Of a stretch of DNA of 64,000 nucleotides, positions 13,330 through 24,096 are shown in pieces. A program made the position numbers and the translations under genes. The notes below the pieces were generated by a model. The model saw only the letters and a list, made by a program, of their open reading frames with translations, was not told the origin of the DNA and searched no databases. The DNA lies in assembly GCA_018389105.1 (NCBI GenBank), contig JACATO010000605.1, positions 868,001 to 932,000 of the forward strand. Reading direction: 5' to 3'. Each line of letters starts with the position of its first letter. Positions within the stretch are counted from its first letter, which is position 1. The stretch comes from Nautilus pompilius. Taxonomy: Eukaryota > Mollusca > Cephalopoda > Nautilida > Nautilidae.

Positions 13330-14663
13330 AGAACAAGCAGATTTTGCTCCAACTTGAATGGCACAGACCTGTACTTTCTGATTATGGCGATGAAGTTAGT
13401 CTCTATCTAACGAGTCGATTGTTTTTAATAGGAGTAATTTGTAGAATATCGGGATTTTACCCTTATGAAATTTCACGTCTCTCTCCAACTTCCAATACGA
13501 CATTTCTAAAAGACAGGAGTCTGTCTTCATTAAAGTCAACTGTTTAACACTCATGTATTCCGGTGGACGAGGATTCTTTATAAATAATCTTATTTTCTGT
13601 GTGATTAAGTCATCAATAAAGTCTTTTATGAACAAAATAACTAAAATGTTTGTTAAATTATTTTGATTCCATGTTCAGATCACGTGACAACTAATTACTT
13701 TGAGTTGTACTAATATCATCCAAGACCAGCTTATATGCTTCATCACCGACAGTTTTGATACCTTAAAGATACAAAAGTATTGATATATTGATAATAGATA
13801 AGCTGATGATGCTGATCGACAAATAAGATCCGTGAACAGACAGTTACACATAAGTTAGCAGTGAAGAAAGTATCCACTTTCCTCTAACTGATCACAATTC
13901 CGTTGTAACTTAAAGAATGATTCGAGTAACGTGTTCTGTTTTCTTTCTGTTTTTTCTGGTTTAGGTTTCTCCGATATGGAAGATGAATATGAAAAAGAGG
14001 TAAAGTGTGAAGTGATGAATATGTTGAGCTTGTGCGAAGGTATTAGGGAGAATAGTTGGCGAGTGTTTTGAAACTGTCAACTTTTCTCTCTCAGATTATA
14101 ATGTTCTGAAGAGAATAGTTAAGAATTAATCAGTCTACATCTACGTTTTCTGGTTTATTGTCTAACGACTCCAATGAAATTTAAGAATTACAGCAAGAAC
14201 ATATTTAATATATTGATGTTACACAGACTTGAATTTCTTCTACCTGATTGCATTCAATAGGTAAAAATATTTTTAAAAAACGATAATTGAGATATTTTCA
14301 CTTAAATTTTCCTATTAAAACAAATTTACAAAGGTTTCTTCACATTTTTAAGTGAATATACAAAAATAAAATTCAGTTAATAATGAGAGCATATGAAAAA
14401 AAAACTGGTCATGGCAAAGGAAAATGAAACAATTAAAAGTAGATGTGCTTGTGGTTCTAACGACACGAATCGACACGAATTGTTCACGTGTTTGGAATCT
14501 TCTTATTTTAATCTCAGAGGTAAACAAGCAAGGAATTTTGCTGAATGTACACGCGTTTATTTCAGATGATTTCTGCGATGATTGCTCACATATCGATATA
14601 TCTGAGAATTTCATGTAAATTAAGAAAACTACGTTAAGACTTTATTTTTCTGTTTGATTCAGG
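13330..14663. repeat. Older, diverged part of the tandem duplication (copy 1)
   Basis: Aligns in order with about 46040-47319, at a much lower identity (very roughly 80-87 percent where clear) than block A or the 3' block. Landmarks: GGAGTCTGTC near 13517/46052, ATTGATATATTGATAATAGAT near 13780/46460, GAAAGTATCCACT near 13865/46558, GTGTTCTGTTTTCTTTCTG before the exon, and ATTAAGAAAACTAC near 14620/47270. It carries the small exon at 13965-13999. Confidence 0.8.
13965..13999 (+). CDS. Exon: acidic 12-residue segment, copy 1
   Basis: The 35-nt exon lies between TTTTCTGGTTTAG and GAG|GTAAAG. With the leading G from the previous exon it encodes GFSDMEDEYEKE. It aligns with the 35-nt exon at 46648 of copy 2 (DFLNMDVEYANE), at about 10 differences in 35 bases. 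It changes the reading phase from 1 to 0. Met at 13976 could be an alternative translation start. Confidence 0.65.
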
Positions 14664-15011
14664 TATATATTAGGAAGAATTTAGTATACGTCTGCTTAAT
14701 TCACGAAATTCACATGTTTAAAAGATCTTTTAATTAATCTTAACAAATCCATAGAAAATTTCTTAATATTTTGCTAAGGAATACAATTTAAATTAAGAAT
14801 CAGTGACCTTAAATGTATTATGCAATAAAATATGGTAATGTGTGCTATTGTAACATTACCAGGGGTAAGAATTTAAATGTGTTTGCCGTTAGATAACACT
14901 GTAAACCAATGATTTTGCCACCGGAACACTATCATGCTTACTTTGTAGTATTTCGCACGCTGATTTCAAATCTGAAAACCGTTTTACTCTAGGGCATCAC
15001 TTTTTTTAGTT

Positions 15012-16345
15012 ATGGCGAAAATTGTATATCCAGATTGTCCTTCTGCTTTGAAACCGGTCCCCCATGACATGGAAATTCCTGTTCCACTTCTTCCAGCAGC
15101 TCCTGCCCTAGAAAGTGATGAAAGTTCAGATGTCGAGTGCGATGATTCTGCTATGGATGAGCCACATAAGTCTGCATTGGACGAAGAAAAGCCGCACTTG
15201 CTAAATCAAGGAGAACTCAATGATTTGGTGACAGATTTATCACTGTCAAAGGATAAAGCTGAAGTGCTAGGCTCTAGACTGAAGGAATGGAATCTTTTAC
15301 AGAAAGGTATGAACATTTCCCATTTCCGTGATCGTCACACAAATCTGGCTGTTTTATTTCGAATAGAAAATGGTGTTTGTTTCTGTAGTGATGCAAACGG
15401 TCTCATGAGTGAACTGGGATATAAACATGTTACTGATGAATCGAGGTTATTTATAGACTGTAGCAAACTAAGCCTTAAAGCTGTACTGTTACATCATGGT
15501 AACCAGAAACCTTCAGTTCCTATAACTCATGCAGTTGGCTTGAAAGAGACATACGAGTCGATGGAACTCCTTTTGAAAGTGACGAGTTATTCGGATCATA
15601 AATGGAAAATTTGTGGTGATCTCAGTTATTTTTCTCCTCCTCGGATTGAAGCTATGGTATACAAAACACGTGCCTTTCTTGTGTCTTTGGAACAGCCATG
15701 ATAATGATGCCAACCAATACACTCAAAAAGACTGGCCTATGCGACAGGAACCTATAGTTGGCAGGTACAATGTGCAACATATACCATTGGTAGACCCTCA
15801 GAATGTCTTCCTTCCACCACTTCATATCAAACTCAGCCTTATGAAAAACTTTGTCAAAGCCATGAATAAAGACGGTGATGGCTTCAAGTACCTAAGAGAG
15901 AAGTTTGGTGCAGACAAAACTGAATCTAAACTCAAAGGAATTTTGTGGGCCCGAAATTCGAGAACTCATGCGTGATGACGAGTTCAAAAATAAGCTGAAT
16001 CCACTGAGCATTTATTTTAGTTGTACGGAACTTTCTTGGAAAATATAGAGCTGAGCACTATGCTGAGTATGTGGAAAACATGCTAATGGCATATCAGCGA
16101 ATGGGGGCCAGGATGTTTCTAAAGATGTATTTACTGCATTCGCATGTTGATTTTTTTCCCAAATAATCTAGGTGATGTTAGTGATGAGCATGGTGAAAGG
16201 TTCCACCAAGACATGAAGGTGATGCAAAGTAGATATCAGGGAAAATTCATCCCAACATGATGGGTGATTACTGTTGGTTCCTCCAAAGGGAGACCGATAC
16301 CTCACATAAGCGCCAGAACAAGTGTGTGAAACTTTTGAACATTTG
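15012..16345 (+). pseudogene. Frameshifted copy of a multicopy arthropod protein family, probably transposon-derived
   Basis: The first frame runs 15012-15701 (229 codons) and opens with an acidic segment. It then has LNDLVTDLSLSKDKAEVLGS, FIDCSKLSLKAVLLHHGN and WKICGDLSYFS. A second frame, 15613-15975, supplies CLWNSHDNDANQY, DWPMRQEP and LVDPQNVFLPPLHIKLSLMK. A third set of fragments to about 16345 supplies LHSHVDFFP, NLGDVSDEHGERFHQDMKVM and RYQGK. This order matches an uncharacterised protein family that I recall as highly repeated in arthropod genomes; a transposon origin is inferred from that abundance. At least two frameshifts and several stops make it nonfunctional. It sits in the intron between exons 13965 and 17222 and has no counterpart in copy 2. 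Confidence 0.7.
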
Positions 16346-17221
16346 GAATGTGCCTACTATGTAAGTTAAATGCGTTCCATATCTTCCATACTGCTTTTAT
16401 CAGTCTTTCTCTTGCAACTGTTGTCTGATCATGGCAAATATGTTTCACATTAGTCATTTGAATACTAAATATTGTTGTTCAAGTTTTATATAGTTCATAT
16501 AACATAAGTCATAATATAGCGTCAATGATGAAATTCCTCCTTATGCATATCTCAAAAACCTGACGTCCTAGCCAAATTCTGACTTCAGATTTGAAATCAG
16601 CACCCAAAATTTAGCTAAGATCACCCACGTTTTGCTAGTGGCAGACAGAAAGTTTCATTTTGTTGTCCAGTGTAATTGGAACCATTGCATGGATAATTAT
16701 GCAGATTTAATAAAATTTTAGTAAATTTTAAAGAAGTCTCGTTTGTAAACAAATAATGTGTCTTTTTAAATGATAAAGAAAAAAAAGTGACAAAACAGGA
16801 ACGAAAAATTACTGACAAAGGAGTCTTAAGGTATAAATTTCGGGCAAAATATAAGAAAACATTATGATTAAAATTACTTACAACAAGGAGACGGAAAGAA
16901 ATCAGAAGGAAATATTTGCAAATTAGAGGAGAATATACACTAATTTGTATGATCTATATGGAAAAGACATTTTTTCCACACCAAAAATCTTTTAATTTAA
17001 AATCAATTAGATGGAATAATAATATTTATTTGTTTTGCATATTTCAAAGAAGCCAATGCAACGTTTATTATATCCTCACCTTTTTATAAAGCCAGTATTG
17101 GAAAAAAAATTCAGATAAAGAAATAGCAGTGATTCTTCTTGTAAATATAATTAATATTCTAAAATCTCTGTCGTCGTTTCTGTTCGGTGTTTGCTGACTG
17201 AACTTTATAATGATTGTGTAG
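16346..17221. other. Intron sequence upstream of exon 17222
   Basis: AT-rich, no coding or repeat features seen. The last 30 bases contain CTGAACTTTAT, also found 17 bases upstream of the acceptor of the copy 2 exon at 47320, hinting that the two acceptors share ancestry. Confidence 0.4.
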
Positions 17222-17386
17222 GAAATGAAAAATGAGAATATCTGGCTGAGGAATGAGAACGACAAGCTTGAAAGAGAGCTGGACAAACAAATGATGGTTA
17301 TGGATTTCTACAAGGAAAAAAAGAACGAACGGAATGATATGATAATTGACCAAGATAATAGGATGAGGAGAATAGTAATAAAGAAG
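17222..17386 (+). CDS. Exon: coiled-coil segment (55 aa), copy 1 version
   Basis: The 165-nt phase 0-0 exon follows acceptor TGATTGTGTAG and ends at AAGAAG|GTGAGT. It encodes a highly charged helix-forming segment: EMKNENIWLRNENDKLEREL, then DKQMMVMDFYKEKK, then an Asp/Asn/Arg-rich end. Leu/Ile/Met spacing suits a coiled coil. The exon in the same position of copy 2 (47320-47463, 48 aa) has no visible similarity, although the adjoining introns are nearly identical from the first intron base. Confidence 0.8.
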
Positions 17387-20300
17387 GTGAGTTAACGACA
17401 AAGTCAGGATTTCAAACTTTCTGAGAGCACTTAATTGTAATCCACCCCTACAACCTCTTGACCGTCACTAAAAATTGAACAAAAGAGGTGACAAAAATAG
17501 AAAGGCGGACAACCGCCTAAAAACAAACAGAAGATAAATAATTTTAAATGATGTGTAATTTTGACATTTACACGTTAGAGTCAGTCTCCATACTGCCCCC
17601 ATGAGTCGAGAACACAAGTTGCTAACCAAAAGACCCCCAGCTTCTCTCCGAAATATTTAAATCGTGTGTCGTAGTGTAGATTGGCCTGTGGCTTTTTCGT
17701 ATTGGTAAGGTCAACTTGTTGCTAAAACTAATAAGTTGCCAGATATTACTGAAAGAAGAGGTCTATTGTAAAGGGAGAGTCAGAATAAGTAAGCTGTTTC
17801 GGGGTATATATTTTGTTGGTTTGCTCGGTGAGTGAGAAAAGAATTGTTTCGTTTTTTGAAAAGATAAAAAACAGATTGGAGTCTGTGGTTTGGCGTGAGA
17901 CAATAAAGTGAAGGACTGGTCACCAAACTTTGCTACATACAAAGTGTAAGCGAATAAGAATATGTTACTCCAGGAATTAACTAGGTCATATTGAAAAGAG
18001 AATGAGAGAGAGAGAGAGTCAAATTAAAGAAAATCAACATATCAAAAACAGTCGATGGAAAGTACTAACAATACGATAAACTGTTCTCTAGGAAACCTAA
18101 GGAGGAAGAAGGCATCCGTGTAAGAAATCTGAAATTCTCTTCACTCAAAGACAAAAGAATGCCTGACACTATGATGAATGAGAGGAAGGGTTAAAATGTA
18201 CAACTTAAAAAGGATAAATTCAAGGAAGAATCACATTTGTTTAAAAGATATCAAAAGAGAGAAAACAGTAGGAAACAACTTGGCATAGGTGATGTAGATT
18301 TGTAAGGAAATGTTATAAAACAAAACTGGTTGAAAATGAAGATATCCTGTAGTTATTCCCATGTAGAGAAAGTTTTCTTTGTAGAGATTGAAAAGTTTCC
18401 TTCACATTGTATCACTCTAAAGCTCGCAAGTCATATACCCACAAAAACCAAAAAAAATTAGTATTATAAAAGACACTTTATGGAATTTAACCAAAATAAT
18501 ATTGAATAAACGCCATATTGGAATACAGGTTTATCAAAACATTAAAATAAAAATTAAAAAACAAAGGAATTCATTCTCTCGATCTATTTATCACTCAGAT
18601 TGTTAAGTCGTGGTATCAAACTACCACATCCGGTTGGTTGCGTGCTCTCATTTCTCAGGAAGCCTCGCAGCGAATGTTCTTTCTATATTTACATAATTTT
18701 TCTTTTCATCGTCTTCGTGCTTCGCCACCTTAAAAATCTACTTCATAGTTTCTGAAAACTAAAACAGTGCTACAAATTTTGTCTCTCCGTCGTTTCTTAT
18801 GCCAAATAAAGTAAGAACAATTTATCTCTTTTTACTCCGCTTACAACAGAATGTCTGTTTCAGTAATACTCGGCAACTTTATCATCTTAGCAACAAATTT
18901 ACATCATTGCTGATAATGAAACACGATGGATCATCGCCAAGTAGAAAAGCAATGGCACACGGCGCCAGAGACGGTTCATCAGAAAGACACCCAGGCGATT
19001 TCATCTTTCGCAACCAGTGACTATGTACAGGATCAGGTGGACAATCTTTCGCTCGCTCTTCAAACGGGGATCGGGCAAAGGACCAGCATGCATGGTGCAG
19101 CAGAGAATCCCTTTATTATTAGAAAAATGGAGTACCTGGAGGAAAATGAAAAGGCAGCAAAAGAAAAACAGTGAAGAAAACATAATGCCAAAGTCGCGCG
19201 CCACACCAGGCCGTCCAAGACCCAGATTGTAACTTAAGCCCTCAAATCTAGCAGTCGTACTGGCTGTGTGGGCAAAAGAATGAAGATCTGTCTATGAACC
19301 ACGAGTGTCCTCAATCCAGGGGCTGTGAGCGGGGACTGTTTTATGTAATTCTCTTTTTATTTCGATTTCAAATTATCATCAATAAACTTTTGTTGTGCTC
19401 TGATTTATAAAGCCTAATCCGATACATAGTTGTGTTGAAGGCCGTACTGTTTTTCGTCGCCCTCTTTGACCATTTTTCTTGGAGGTGGTCTATGGGCGAC
19501 TACCTAGATTTCGTTTGTGGTAGGAGTAGCAATGGAACTCGATGAAATCAACGAAACCACTTAGCATCAGTGTCTTCCCAATTATGACACGCGCGCGCTC
19601 GGCACAAACTTTAAAAGTACCGAGATATTTGAACACAACAGAGCAAAGTTTGATCATCTTATTGAATTGAGAATTGTTAATGTTGTTTTCATGCCAGCCG
19701 TTCCACTTCGATACTTCGATGTCATTTTGATGAGTGGGAACTAAGCGACTAAAGACGTTCTTAAAAATTAAATTTCAGTGATTTAGGACAAAATTAAGGA
19801 TGATGTGAAAAGTGTTGCTTAGCATTTAGTGAGAAAAAACTGCGCCAAGAGACCCTAGTAAAAAGGAAGTTGAACATTTTGAAAAAAATCCAAATGATTG
19901 ATTTCACATCTGAAAGTATTTCAGTTCAACGTTCCTTGAATGCTGGCCCTATTGACCACCTTTTGGTTTTGTGTACACCTGACTTAAATATTTCAAATTT
20001 ATCCTGTAATGCCAGTAATCGGTTATCGGAGGAAAGTTTCCCACTAGGAAAATTTCGGAAGTTATTCGATTAATCCAGTGTGTAGAGGCGCTAACAGAAC
20101 AATATGCTATGCCGCGTATGTTGGGCCGTAAACGGCATTAATGGACGCTGCATAAACTTAGAACAAGAGCGATAGTTCTTTCGGGAAGTATATACATCTA
20201 CCGTTCATTTAACACCAATGTTCACAATGTTTGTGAAATTAAATCTCCCTTCCTTTTAATCATGGTTTATTACTGATTAAACTAAATAAGGAGAAACGTT

Positions 20301-20676
20301 CACAAGAACGTTAACCCAGTTTCATTGCTATAAATGCGGGATTCCGTAAACTGATGTATCTGTCTGTCAACCATCTGAAGTGTATATTACTCTTGGTGGT
20401 ATGTGCACTATCTAACTATGCATTCTGCTGATGTGACTAGTGTGTACTCTTACACTTATAGTGTTATAATTTGTCTCCTTAACTGTCCAGCTAACTAGCT
20501 CAAGACAAAACATTAATGTTTTCAGATTATTTTCCCCATATGAGACGCCATTATTCTGTTCATTCTCCTTAGTGATCATTTGTCTTAGCTCTCAATAAAG
20601 ATAAATGCAGTGAAAATCAAACAGTCATTTGTCATTTACTGAATAAGAAACTAAACGAAACTTTTTTGCTTTTCAG
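17387..20676 (+). repeat. Intron almost identical between gene copies (copy 1)
   Basis: From donor GTGAGTTAACGACAAAGTC to about 20560 the sequence matches 47464-50667 nearly base for base. It then decays over the last 100 or so bases before the acceptor CTTTTCAG. Notable differences are a (GA)n run 2 bp shorter here and a 30-base segment present only in copy 2 (49041-49070). An 82-codon frame at 18926-19174 lies inside but is frameshifted in copy 2. No transposon ends were found at the intron borders. Confidence 0.9.
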
Positions 20677-20811
20677 TTTACGCTCGATCATATAAAAAAT
20701 CAGAAATCTAAGAAAGAAGGTTCCTATTTTCCGATCATTCTTAAGCTTGCTTCTACTGTAAAAAACTATGAAATGGACAGTCAGAAGTTCAAGGACAAAG
20801 CTGAAGTAGAG
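20677..20811 (+). CDS. Exon: 45-aa segment, copy 1 version
   Basis: The 135-nt phase 0-0 exon has acceptor TTTGCTTTTCAG and donor GAG|GTAAGT. It encodes FTLDHIKNQKSKKEG, SYFPIILKLASTVKNYEMDS and QKFKDKAEVE. The copy 2 exon at 50726-50860 is exactly the same length and ends in the same way (VIE against AEVE), but its sequence is otherwise unrelated by eye. Confidence 0.8.
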
Positions 20812-21047
20812 GTAAGTGTCCCGGACATAGCGTTCATTCGTCCGTCTCGGACACCTGCTGCACAAACGTATTAATCTGAATGTACGAAATACGGACCCGA
20901 AGGTTTCATCGGAGTCCCTTCGTGGAGAAGATCTTCGGGCTTTCGATATTTCACTTATTTGCGTAATCACGGTACCATGGACACCCCACTAATTCCTATT
21001 TAGCAAATAAGATATCATCCTTATAGCAAACTGTTTCTTTAGTGCAG

Positions 21048-21149
21048 CAGTGGGATCAGTGGCGCTGTAAAGTGGACGAAGCAGTCACTCTCACACTCGA
21101 TGATGAGCAGATTGCGGAATGTCACAAGAGTCAGGCAAAAATGCTGGAG
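21048..21149 (+). CDS. Exon: 34-aa segment, copy 1 only
   Basis: The 102-nt phase 0-0 exon has acceptor CTTTAGTGCAG and a weak donor GAG|GTTGTT. It encodes QWDQWRCKVDEAVTLTLDDE and QIAECHKSQAKMLE. A homologous but stop-interrupted sequence is present in copy 2 near 51139, so the exon seems lost there. An alternative acceptor at 21042 would give another frame; the phase 0 reading fits the neighbours. Confidence 0.6.
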
Positions 21150-22399
21150 GTTGTTTTCACTTTTACGCCAAAATGAAAATTAAATTTACTTCATGACGTC
21201 GACGGGAACTGAACACGTGGAGCAACTACGCAAAGAAAAACAATGTTTCCATCATAATGAGTCAAATAGATTAGCACAGTCAGAGAGATATAGAATAAGC
21301 TAAGTCGTGACGAACGTTTTTCGCTATGTGGGATTAGTAATAATATTGTGCTCAGGTGTAGATGAAAATATCTAATTGGCTAGCATCATAAGATCTAAAT
21401 TGAACGTTGCTGTGTTGATTCTACAGAAAACAGCTGACTAAATCACCTGTCATTCAGAAAAATCTTTGGCAGCATAAACATAACAGGAAAGCTTCAACTA
21501 AGAGATAAACTCTAGAAATAATATCGGTCGCTAGGGAAGCAGGGACATGAATTGGAGAAATAAGCGAAAAGCTTGCAAATTGATTTAAAGAAATGTAGTC
21601 CACAAGACGGAACCTTCCATGATGGGAATTGCTGTGGAACACACGAGAACGCAGACAGCGCTTCACTGATATGACCACAGAGACAAAGACGACCAGGACA
21701 ACGGGATTAGAACTGTACAGCTGGAAAGCGGCAGATGAGGTGGGAATGGAGCCACAAGCTAGTGCCAGTTTAGAAGTATAGAAAACTTAAAGTTGCAGTC
21801 TTGCATATGGACAGCATCATCACCAAACATTTTCATCAAATTAAATGAATGACTAGCATCGGCCGAAAACAAACCAGCTGTGTACCTCAGAGTTAAACCA
21901 ACATTCAATGCATTCAGTGAAAATGTTTGACTAATATCAAAGAACAAAATGGAAAAGATTTTGAATCATCTTACGGTTCTACTTTGGCTTGGAGGCTGGT
22001 AACTTGAAACCAGCCCTTTCTTATGCATGACTTTGGGCATACGCGCAATTGTCGATATCTTTGCCTTTCAGCTGAGGTTATATTACCTAAACTGTATCCG
22101 AGTTTTTTCTGGTTAATTATTCCTTTACTTTATAAATGTTTCTCTTAGTATTGGTAGTTAGACGGTCCGTGTGCATTAAATGCTTCGTCATTTAAGGTAG
22201 CATTTGCAGATAAATTTATTATGACTACAGTTTATCCTCCGTTTATTAAACTATTCATCAGACTTCTTTAAAAGAATGTATCTTAAGAAATGAAAGTAAA
22301 TAATACTAACTATGGCAGTTGAATCGATTGACTACTAATAATCTTGTTGGCTTGTTTTTTTTTTTTCAATTACCAAATATATATTGTGATCTGTTTCAG

Positions 22400-22549
22400 A
22401 AATACATACAGTATGCGATGAGCATCCTAAGCCAACGAAATAATAAACTGAGGAAAAGGATGGAATATTTGAATACTTACCGTGACATTCATAGAAGGAT
22501 TGAGAACACAAAGCATGATGACCTAAAAGAATGTCGAACCACGTTAGAA
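22400..22549 (+). CDS. Exon: 50-aa coiled-coil segment, copy 1
   Basis: The 150-nt phase 0-0 exon has acceptor TGATCTGTTTCAG and donor GAA|GTAAGT. It encodes KYIQYAMSILSQRNNKLRKR, MEYLNTYRDIHRRIENTKHD and DLKECRTTLE. Strong helix character with basic and acidic alternation. It is identical to the copy 2 exon at 54667-54816. Confidence 0.85.
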
Positions 22550-23295
22550 GTAAGTGTCAAACCTGTTCTCAATCTTTTTATCTTCTGTAAAGAAAAATAA
22601 CCAAGTAGTACTTTTCCATTCTTTCTGAAAAGGGCGCCACAAGACAGTCGGTACTCGTTAAGCAGTATGCGTTAATATTTAATAAGAAAAGCAAGGAATC
22701 CTAAACAACCTTAAGAAAAGGAAAGTATAGATAGCTCCAGATTCTTTGTGCTATATCCAATTTAATCTTAATTAGTATAAGTTTTCTACTAAGATCAGAG
22801 TCACTTTAAATCTTTTTGTGTTGCGCTTGGATGTCCAATAAACTCATCAGTTTAGGAAAATTCTAGAAGAATAAACAATGTTGAAAATTACAAAGTAAAT
22901 CCGCGGTTTACCTGCTTTATTTAAAAATTATCTTTATAAAAATATAAATCAATCAATTCTCAGATCTTTTTTCTGAAATATCTACGCGAAAACCTCTGTA
23001 CATTTGTGTGCTGTTTTGTTATAAAATTTTTGGACATAAAGAAAAATCGAACTATTGTACAAAGATTGTGCGTGTATAAAAGTCATGCACTACGGAAAGT
23101 CTTGTGTAAATTTAATTCCGAGAAAAACATTACCTTTATAAATAAAGCTAATTTATTTGCGTCTGTACTGTCTCAAAAATGCATTTATTCCTGTTACATT
23201 AAGTGTAATTGTTTTTCCTAAATTCTCTCATCTGTTTAGATATTTCTGAAATTTCTTCACTTTTTACCTTCGCTATCTTGTTCTTGTTGATCTAG

Positions 23296-23394
23296 AAAAA
23301 AAGGAGAGAGACAAATGAATGTGAAAGGAACGTGGGCAAGCTGCAGATCACCACATATCAGCATATACTGATGGATTATGGAGAGAGGCTTGAG
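23296..23394 (+). CDS. Exon: 33-aa segment, copy 1
   Basis: The 99-nt phase 0-0 exon has acceptor CTTGTTGATCTAG and donor GAG|GTGCAG, which is weak. It encodes KKRRETNECERNVGKLQITT and YQHILMDYGERLE. If the donor is not used, translation stops two codons later. It is identical to 55563-55661. Confidence 0.7.
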
Positions 23395-23843
23395 GTGCAG
23401 TAAATATTTTAATTAAATCAAAATTTTCGATGATCTTACAGTTATAACAAATATTTTAATAATTAAGAACGAGAAAAAATGTGACCTTTCTGATACAAGC
23501 TGAATCTATTATTTACCAACATTTGAAAAAAATTAAATAATAAATAACTTATCCATGTAGCTCCATCAATAAGCTGGGTACTTGAAAGGATTTTTATCAC
23601 GTACTGAGAAGACAATGTTTTAGTAGATTTCTCATTCAAATTTGGATTGCAATTCAAAAAAGATAAGGAATCTCTGTTAAGTAAATTTAAGTTATATGAT
23701 TTAATTGGAATCAGACGAGCATCTGGAAAATTGCTGGATTCAGTATAAAAAGAAAAAGAGGAAAAATCAGAAAGTCCCAACTACAAGGCAGATAGTTTTT
23801 CTTCTTTCTTTGTCTTACCTAAGGATTCGGAAACATTACTAAC

Positions 23844-23950
23844 AATTTATTTCACACGTGACTTAAGATCAATTTATTTCACACGTGACTTAAGATCAAT
23901 TTATTTCACACGTGACTTAAGATCAATTTATTTCACACGTGACTTAGATC
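23844..23950. repeat. 27-bp tandem repeat, four units
   Basis: Units 23844-23870, 23871-23897 and 23898-23924 are identical 27-mers containing TTTCACACGTGACTTAAGATC. The fourth (23925-23950) lacks one A, so GACTTAAGATC becomes GACTTAGATC. The last unit forms the acceptor and first bases of the exon at 23948. Each unit contains CACGTG, an E-box core. Confidence 0.97.
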
Positions 23951-24046
23951 AATTTGCGGTGGAAATTCTTAAAGAAAATACTGTCATTTGAATTGCGAAA
24001 AAAAAGTATGTATAATTTTTTTGAGGAAGTAGAGTACGAAAAACGT
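23948..24046 (+). CDS. Exon: 33-aa basic/acidic segment, copy 1
   Basis: The 99-nt phase 0-0 exon has its acceptor TTTCACACGTGACTTAG inside the last 27-bp repeat unit and ends at an ideal donor, CGT|GTAAGT. It encodes INLRWKFLKKILSFELRKKS and MYNFFEEVEYEKR. The end resembles the short exons at 13965 (MEDEYEKE) and 46648 (MDVEYANE), suggesting an internal exon duplication. Confidence 0.65.
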
Positions 24047-24096
24047 GTAAGTGCAGTAGTGTAGATTTTGACTTTATTGTAAATTTGACATAAGAG

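Noticed and set aside
19870..20073. 67-codon frame identical in both copies (49978-50181)
   Set aside because: Inside the near-identical intron where all sequence is conserved by recent origin; no splice signals or recognisable domain.
17387..20676. Idea that the shared intron is a transposon inserted twice
   Set aside because: No inverted or long terminal repeats or target duplications at the borders, and the intron fits collinearly within the larger duplication. Not fully excluded, so kept as a refuting test.
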